A stretch of 64,000 nucleotides of DNA from Clitoria ternatea. Lineage: Eukaryota; Streptophyta; Magnoliopsida; Fabales; Fabaceae. The DNA is taken from the NCBI GenBank assembly GCA_037962975.1, contig CM075676.1, positions 94,744,001 to 94,808,000 on the forward strand, written 5' to 3'. Each line of letters opens with the position of its first letter. Position 1 is the stretch's first letter. Under the pieces are notes generated by a model. That model saw only the letters and a program-made list of their open reading frames with translations, had not been told where the DNA came from and made no database searches. This document shows positions 57,236 to 64,000 of the stretch, one piece after another. Made by a program: the position numbers and the translations under genes.

Positions 57236-58073
57236 TATAACGTTCTAATTTTTTTAAATAAGATTTCAATAACCAAATAGATTTTTCGTAAATAATTTTA
57301 AATTTCCAAACAGAAGTCAGATTCAATAATTAACAATATCGGCTTTACCTCAATCTGACCGGCTCATTTAATTAAAATACAAGTAAATGATTCAGAATCA
57401 AACAGAATTTGAATTAATTAACACTGTCATATTTACAATGGCCGACCGGCCCTTTTAAAATATACAAATAAATAAAATCACTCGGTATACCCAGGAGCCG
57501 GCCAAGGCTTCTACCAATAACTATGTGCACTATGTACTAAACAAGTAAATACATAATGCTCCAATCGGCTGAGTGACTTTATATGCCATCGTTGTGCCCT
57601 TTATTCACTGTAAAAATAATAAGTAGGGGGTGAGCATAAACATATCAAATAATAGTTATTGAATTGGATTAAAAGTCCAATTAATAACTATATATATATA
57701 AATAAACATAACCGAATCAAACAACTCAGTATAAACAGTATGATATTCTCAATAACATATGTGTATCAATACACACACCTGCTCAATCAGATAATCCATT
57801 ATTAAGTCTTTTAATTGTGTTGCAACACTGGCTCCCCGAGCCATAACTCAGCTCTCAGCTGAACCGGCCGTTTTACAGGTATCAAACCGTTTACACCCTT
57901 ATGTGACACCATCACTCTCAGTGACAACGGTGAGTGCCACGGGCTAAACCCCGAGCCCCGCTCAAGAGGTTGCCTTGAGTCCCACCCAAGGTCTTTTGTC
58001 TTTTGCCTTGAGTCCCACCCAAGATCTTTTGTGAAAGCCACATCATATTTCATACTCAATCATCACACATGCA

Positions 58074-58119
<46 letters not shown>

Positions 58120-59625
58120 TGAAAAATTCATGAATTATTATCAGTCAATAACATATCAATATCAATAATATGAATGAAAAATATGAAAAACATAAAACGT
58201 CATATAATCGGGGTCTCACACACATATCATATGTATCATACAATAACACCCCAAATCCATTCATAAACCATTAATTTGAAATGTAACGCTCCCCCTACCT
58301 GGAAATAAGAGTTCCTGTAGCTCTTAAAGCTATATCCGAATCACAGCTTATAAATTCTAACTGGAATTTCAGCTTTGTACCAGTCCAAAACTTTCTTCGT
58401 GAAGAGAAGAAATGAAGATTGATTTCTTCTTCGTTTGATGATTTCCAGCAAGGTTGAAAGAGAAAGATTATAGATGATGTTTTTACTTTCAAAAGTTTCT
58501 AAACTCCTTCAACAGTGGAAATTGGTATTTATATCATTCACGCAAAGAGACGTGAATGATAGGAGATTATCTGCTGTACGTTTTCTTCAAATGACAAGTA
58601 AGAAATAAGCATTTAATGAAAAAGGACAGCACATCAGAGAGGGTCCCATTCTTAGAAGAATATCAGGAAAAGACTCTGCTGGAAGGTAGAAGAACAGGGT
58701 GACGTAGAAAGCTAAAATAATTATTAATTCTAACTCGGTTTCAGCATTCTGAGCATGTCTTTCCGAGAAAGCCTCTGCCCGTTCAGAATTCCTTCATTCG
58801 GAAGGAATTCACTCGGAAGGGTTTCATCCCATGAAACACTCAGTTTTCCTTCCTTGGAAATGTCCCACACGGAAAGATCTCATTCAGACAGCTCCCTTAT
58901 ATATATATATATTTCTGTCCGAGTCAAACCTTTACTTACGTCACTCAGAAGTCTACTATCTAAAAGATTACTCAGAGTTAGTAGACAATCCTCTCTCAGA
59001 AATTATTCCACTTGAAAGGATCACTCGGGGTTGAAGTCTATTTCAAAGACCAATCCGAGTACAAACTTAGCAATTCTGACCGAACACGGATTGAGTGAGT
59101 TTATCACTTGGTCATTTATTTCCCTTGAAATTATTCATCCAGAATATACTGATTTGGTTTATTTCAATCGGTGCCATCTCTCTCAGATTTATCACACTCA
59201 GTGATACTTCACTTGGAAAGTCACACTACTCGGAGACACTCTACTCGGTCTTATTCAAAAATTCCTCAGCCTGAGAAGTACTTATTTAAATTCAAACTTC
59301 TCTTTATTCGGAAGTACTTCTCTTGGAATAACCCATTCAGAAACACTTCACTCGGAGACGTTTCACTCGGGTTTTACCTCACTAAAAAGTTTCTCTCGGA
59401 CACAGTTTTCTTAACTCAAAAATGATTCGCTTAATGATGTTTCACTCGGAAACATCTTAACTTCATTTGGAAATAGCTTCCTCGGTCTTACTTCACTCGG
59501 TATCGTACCATTTTCACTCAGAATATCATATTTCAAACAGTATTCACTCGAAATTTCATTTAGAAATTCTCCATTAATCCTTAATGAATGAATTTTCTAA
59601 AAATTACAAATTTTGGGATGTTACA
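57236..59625 (-). repeat. Solo LTR, 2.39 kb, of the TCCGAGTGA family
   Basis: Perfect 5-bp duplication CATGC at 57231-57235 and 59626-59630. The ends are TATAAC (a mutated TGTAAC) and GTTACA. On the minus strand it starts TGTAACATCCCAAAATTTG and then has many TCCGAGTGA-type words (seen on the plus strand as TCACTCGGA, 58790-59560), like the LTR at 36390. An (AT)n tract is at 58078-58117. Near 57960-58025 'ccttgagtcccacccaag' occurs twice. No internal region, so it is the product of LTR-LTR recombination. Confidence 0.85.
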
Positions 59626-59886
59626 CATGCTACTCCATAGGGTCATGTCCAAGAGACCAGAATAGAGACACACATATTAGAGTATAACACTAGAATCACA
59701 CAGACCCCGAGGTCCAACCCACCCAGACCTGAGGGGTGAGTTAATTAGATAGCTCCAAGGAGCTTAGGCAAACAAAGGCTAATGATATAAAGGAGATAAC
59801 TGTTGCTACACCTTGGAGATAACCATTAGAAATTTCAGCATCACCATACTATTCACAGATCCCGGCGTATGAAGACAACCAGAAAT

Positions 59887-60925
59887 CCACCTTGAGAATG
59901 GATCACCCTGCTAGCCAAAGAAAGAGGTTACATACTGTCAGGGGCTCCAGTGAATACCGTTTCAATATACCATTCTCTAGAAGATTAGTAAAAGTTCATA
60001 TACCAAAACATCTTCAAACACCTCAATCGTTATCGATTGGAAAGTATACCGGGAAAACTGACCTAGGATAACATTTGGATGCTTATGCAAATGAATCCTT
60101 GTTCTTAGGGGCAGAAGAGGACATCATGTGCAACATGTTTCCCAGAACTCTGGCTGCGGAAGCTTTAGGGATGGTTCAAAGGTCTTCCTTCGAGGTCAAT
60201 AGATTTTTGAGAGGAAGTGACCCAAACCATTTTAGATCACTTTATCATATCACGGGATGTACCAACATATCCCATACGTTGGCATAGATCAAGCAAGGGG
60301 AGGAGGATAGTCTAAGGGATTTCTTAAAAAGATTTTACAAAGGTTGCGCAGGTCCCGGGGTTGACTGAGCAAATCCAGTTATATATAGTCATTGAAGCTC
60401 TACAACCACAATCCCCTTTCACCTTATCTTTAGCAAAAGAAGCACCCCAGACATTTGAGGGGTTCAGGAGGAAGGCTACAAAGTATGTTGGTAGGGAAAT
60501 GCACCTTGCCGTTGTCAAGAACAAGATTGTGTCCACAGAAGCTAAAATCTCGGCTCAAGATCGTAGGAATACAAAGAATGATCCAGGTAGGAATCATAGT
60601 TGAGATACAACACCTCGACATAAAGATAGAAAAAGCATAAATTTTACACACTATACCCCATTAGCAATCAGGCCGAGTCAAATCCTCCATGAGTTTGGGA
60701 TGTCAGGACTCATGGTGTACGAAGTTAGAAAAACCAATGCCCATGAAGCATCCAGGAAATACGAATAAATATTGCAAATTTCATGAACAGACCGGACACA
60801 ATTCTGATGAATGCAGACAATTAAAGGACGCTATCAAAGTATTAATTCGAGAAAGAAAACTGAAACAATACCTCTTCAGACCAAAATCATCAAACAAGCC
60901 AGAGCGAGAAAAACCCCTGCGTTAA
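59887..60925 (+). pseudogene. Tat gag pseudogene
   Basis: Scattered over three frames: IPKHLQTPQSLSIGKYTGKT, then after a TAG HLDAYANESLFLGAEEDIMC and NMFPRTLAAEALG, EQIQLYIVIEALQPQSPFTL, EAPQTFEGFRRKATKYVGRE, and the zinc-finger-like KYCKFHEQTGHNSDECRQLK. It parallels the intact gag at 18855-20339 almost block by block. A short deletion after AEALG, stops and at least two frameshifts. Confidence 0.8.
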
Positions 60926-61019
60926 GATCGCTCCCCATATATGGATGAGAGGGAGAAATATGAAAAGGCCTTCCTTATCAAATAAAATGAAAAATAGTAG
61001 TTGACATTATTGAGAATGA

Positions 61020-61850
61020 GGATGAAGAATTCAAAATGCCCTCATCCAAAGGAAAGAAAGAGGTTATCGATATGATAACAGTCGAATTTGCAGGAGGAGT
61101 TTCAAACTCAGCACGGAAGAACCATCTCCACATGATCATGTCAATGCATGCAACTCTAGATAATAAACCGTTTTGAGTAGGAATTCAGACCCCACCTATA
61201 ACTTTTACAAATTATGATTTCGGCCCCATAATTCCTGGAGGGAATGATGCGATAGTAATTGTGGCTGTAATCGCAAATAAAATCATACGAAGGCTGGTTG
61301 TTGATTAGGAGAGGTCCTATGATATGATTTTCTATGATTGTTTTAAAAAATTGGGTTTATCCAACATAGACTTCTAGCCCTATACCTAAGACTTGGTCGT
61401 ATTTAATGAAGATGAGCAACTGACAAAAGCAATGTTTTCAGAACTAGACCGGTCATTGAACCGGTGAAGGCACCGGTTCATGAAAATCATGCTAAAACCG
61501 GGTTTCAACCGTGGTTGAACCGGTAGTATTAAAGAATTGACCCGGACCGGTCACCTAAGCGGTTCAAAGTTTAACTGGTTGGACCGACCGAACCGGTTCG
61601 GTTTTGGTAACAATGGACAAAAGGGTACCTTGACACCCGTCTAACATTCGAAGGAGAGTCGAGGTCTAGAATAGTTCAAACGAAGGTACTAGTCATCAAT
61701 GTTAAATCATTATTTAATGGAATCTGGGGGAGGTCATCGTTAAATGAGTTAGAAGCAATAGTATCCACCCTACACTTACTGATTAAGTTCATTGATAAAG
61801 ATAATCAAGTTTCTTCAGTCAAGGGAGATCAACAGATAGCTCGGTATTGC
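61020..61850 (+). pseudogene. Tat protease pseudogene interrupted by a MITE
   Basis: Fragments match the intact protease: FGPIIPGGNDAIVIVAVIAN, the active-site strand with a stop (RLVVD-stop-E), VFNEDEQLTKA before and TKGYLDTRLTFEGES after the inserted 186 bp, and at the end VKGDQQIARYCYNRNLQMVK. This last block shows the Arg codon that has become TGA in the 9323-21192 element. Confidence 0.75.
61430..61615. mobile_element. hAT MITE, 186 bp, with perfect 8-bp duplication
   Basis: GACAAAAG flanks both sides (61422-61429 and 61616-61623). The ends are CAATGTTTTCAGAACTAGAC and, in reverse complement, CATTGTTACCAAAACCGAAC. The interior is full of ACCGGTTCAACC-type words, some forming inverted repeats. 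No ORF. It interrupts the protease reading frame. Confidence 0.9.
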
Positions 61851-62030
61851 TATAACCGGAACCTTCAGATGGTAAAGTTGATGATGATATCAATAAGAGG
61901 AAACTAAACGATGGAGGGTCTGTACTAGGGTCAATGGATTTGATAGATATGGATCCTAGAGAAGAGTTGGTGTCTAACCTTTTAAAGGCTATCATCTTAA
62001 GTGATGACCCAACGAAAACCACAAGCATAA

Positions 62031-63164
62031 ATGATAAATTGGAAGCCTAATATGGAGGAACGATTGATAAAATTACTCAAAGAGTTTAAACACCTTTTTT
62101 CCTGGATTGCAGTCAGCATGCTCAAAATAGATCCTAATTTCTGTTGCCATAAACTCGCAGTATACTCAGAGTCGAAAGTTGTGGCTCAGAAGAAAAGGAG
62201 GTTAGGCACTGAAAAACAACAAGCAGCGCATGAGGAAACCGATGAGCTGTTGAGAGCTGGCTTTATCTGGGAAATTCAGTATTTCTCCTAGGTGTCCAAC
62301 ATGGTCATGGTGAAAAAAGCTAATGGAAAATGGCGCATGTGTATGGACTTTACTAATTTAAACAAATCTTGTCCGAAAGATTCGTACTTGCTGCCCAGTA
62401 TTGACCAAATAGTAGATGATTCTTTGGGATACCAGTTCCTCTTATTTATGGATGCATATTCCAAGTATAACCAAATCCTGAGTGGGGGGGTGATGAGGAA
62501 AAAATGACTTTTGTTAATGATAGAGGTGTCTTCTATTATCCCGTAATGCCTTTTAGACTCAAGAATGTCGGGATAACCTATCAATGTATGATGAATAAGA
62601 ATTTTGAATAAATGCCCTCTAAGGTTGTAAAAGTGTATATAGACGATATTATTGCCAAGACCCTGCATGTAGAGATCATGTGGAAGACTTGACAAGGATT
62701 TTTCCACAACTGCAAGTATATAACATACGTTTGAATTCATTCAAATGTAATTTTACGGTGTCAGCTAGAAGATTCCTAGGTTTCATGTTAACATAGAGAG
62801 GGATCAAAGAAAACCCAAAAAATATCAGGTGATAAGTGAACTTCGGAGTCCTACTAATCCTAGGGAGATGTAATCTATGAATGGAAAGGTGGAATGGCAC
62901 ACCAGTCACTCCCATTATATAAGATTTTAAAGAAGAACAAAAAGTTTGAATTGGGAGAAGAGTAAGAAAAAGCTTTCCAAATCTTGAAGGATGTTCTAGC
63001 CAATCCACCAGTGTTGGTCAAACTGAACCTAGGGGAGCGACTTTATGTCTATCTGTCTATGTCAGATGAAATGTTGGGAGCAGTTTAGATTAAAGAAACT
63101 CTTGAAGGACAACGACCTGTATATTTTATTGGTAAAGCACTCTCGTTTACACAACTCTCAAAAG
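62031..63164 (+). pseudogene. Tat RT and partial RNase H pseudogene
   Basis: The N-terminal part MEERLIKLLKEFKHLFSWIA, DPNFCCHKLAVYSESKVVAQ, KKRRLGTEKQQAAHEETDEL and RT MVKKANGKWRMCMDFTNLNK, CPKDSYLLPSIDQIVDDSLG are readable. The catalytic YIDDIIAKT survives near 62635 (gtgtatatagacgatattattgcc). RNase H fragments follow up to VYFIGKAL near 63130. Stops, frameshifts and small deletions throughout. Sequence order matches the intact pol until 63164, where it jumps to the antisense ORF. Confidence 0.8.
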
Positions 63165-64000
63165 AGAATGAAGGATGACTCGACTCCCCTCGACCATTGT
63201 CCATATCAGGAACAATGTCATCTTCGTCTTCGGGCAAGAGGTAAACTAAAACGGAACATCAAAAGGCTCATAATCTTCACCATCGACCATAATCACCAAT
63301 TCACCATTCTGGAATTTGTTGTAGAAACTAACCCTGTTAAGGTTAAGGTTGTAACCACGGTTCCGGTATACCACCTGCTGAACCACATGACTAAACAACT
63401 CCACTGTGGCCTGTCTAAAAAGCCTCATATCTTATTGATACTTGACCTCTTCTTCTTAGACCTTGATAGGAAAACTTTCCTTCTCTTCCTATAGAATGAC
63501 ATATTTATCCTTCAACTTCTCAGCCTCTTGACAAAGCCATTCTACTTTACCCTTAAGCTCTTCTTTGAATTTCAAAAAGGCCGAGTTCCTTTCATTTAAG
63601 TCTTGGATGCAGATATGGACTCACCCTTGATCTTCTAAAAGACGGGGGTTCCTAGCCCGAAGATGCTCGATTTCCCTAACCAGCCATTCCACCGTGAATG
63701 AGTGGAGGACGGATAAACCTTTAAGGGTGGACCATACCGCCAAATCAAGGGCATGGTTCAGGTCCTTAGAGTTTAACCCATCTTTCAGCTGAAATGGAAA
63801 GACAAATTCTGACTCAGAAGGACTTACTCGCTTTAGAAAGTACGAGTAATCCTCCAGACCAACCACATCGACCTGGGTCTCCAAGGGGACAGTGGATGGG
63901 TTAACAGGTCCTTTCCCTTTGGACGGATCTCTTTTCACCTTTTCACCTTTTTTTAATTTTTTCTGCTGTCCCCCGACAATGGATTTTTCCACTTTTTGGT
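63165..64000 (-). pseudogene. Antisense ORF of the right Tat element, C-terminal part
   Basis: On the minus strand a basic linker (KKLKKGEKVKRDPSKGKGPV) is followed by FPFQLKDGLNSKDLNHALDL, EWLVREIEHLRARNPRLLED, a coiled-coil stretch (LNERNSAFLKFKEELKGKVE) and the conserved end ELFSHVVQQVVYRNRGYNLN. The last block corresponds to LHQVYYRNPGVQLNLYGLD in the aORF at 10809-13474. Several TAG/TAA codons break it. The start lies beyond the window. It confirms that the antisense gene is a constant part of this element family. Confidence 0.65.

Larger units (their letters stand above)
56560..64000 (+). mobile_element. Decayed Tat-lineage retrotransposon, plus strand, with two nested insertions
   Basis: The 3' part of a 5' LTR (TATAAATA at 56851-56858, LTR end CA at 57155), a primer site (57156-57174), a solo LTR insertion (57236-59625), gag, protease with a 186-bp MITE, RT and part of RNase H, then directly the opposite-strand antisense ORF. 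Integrase and the second RNase H are missing, a deletion near 63165. The element runs off the right edge. Left LTR start not located. Confidence 0.8.

Overview
This is a stretch of plant nuclear DNA. The evidence is spliced genes with plant introns, two histone H4 genes behind plant-type histone promoters, a non-canonical Aux/IAA gene, and a dense nested mass of plant transposable elements (TEs). A dicot, probably a legume, fits the overall character, but nothing here proves the species. I find no CRISPR array, operon, rRNA or tRNA.

Host genes are few. On the minus strand at 6048-8841 is a six-exon HAD-family glycerol-3-phosphatase (GPP type, 252 aa after splicing). At 4938-5436 is a partial, probably decayed, gene of the C1D/Sas10 RNA-exosome cofactor family. 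On the plus strand at 31000-31984 is a two-exon IAA33-like gene (162 aa). Two intronless histone H4 genes at 49553-49864 and 52684-52995 encode identical proteins. Each has a TATA box about 100 bp upstream plus nonamer-like and octamer-like motifs.

Left end (1-3602): the tail of a Mutator-like element, with the C-terminus of its transposase facing a zf-GRF pseudogene. It has cut into the transposase gene of a BED-finger hAT element. 9142-21235: a Tourist-like MITE (TTA duplication) split by a young 11.9-kb Ty3/gypsy Tat-lineage retrotransposon on the minus strand (802/803-bp LTRs, AAAAC duplication). This element carries gag, protease, RT, two RNase H domains and integrase. On the opposite strand it carries a long antisense ORF with its own TATA box and an intron. 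Its integrase has Lys where the third catalytic acid should be. 22993-24260: a Tourist-like MITE and a hAT MITE. 24548-29049: a badly decayed Tat element with a 441-bp-offset duplication in gag, ended by another LTR. 34000-34296: another hAT MITE.

36002-48670 is a nest. An LTR full of TCCGAGTGA motifs is split by a Tekay-like chromovirus (36649-46637). The right-hand LTR of that chromovirus is chimeric and contains an array of about 183-bp units. 50600-51030 holds an RNase H-like relic. 56500-64000 is a third, decayed Tat element. It is interrupted by a 2.39-kb solo LTR (CATGC duplication) and by a 186-bp hAT MITE (perfect GACAAAAG duplication), and it ends in the same type of antisense ORF.

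In function, the host genes (phosphatase, auxin-response factor, two H4 genes, possible exosome cofactor) are independent single loci. The rest is layered transposon history. Its decay is marked by stop codons and catalytic-site changes that are mostly C-to-T or G-to-A, as expected of methylated and silenced DNA.
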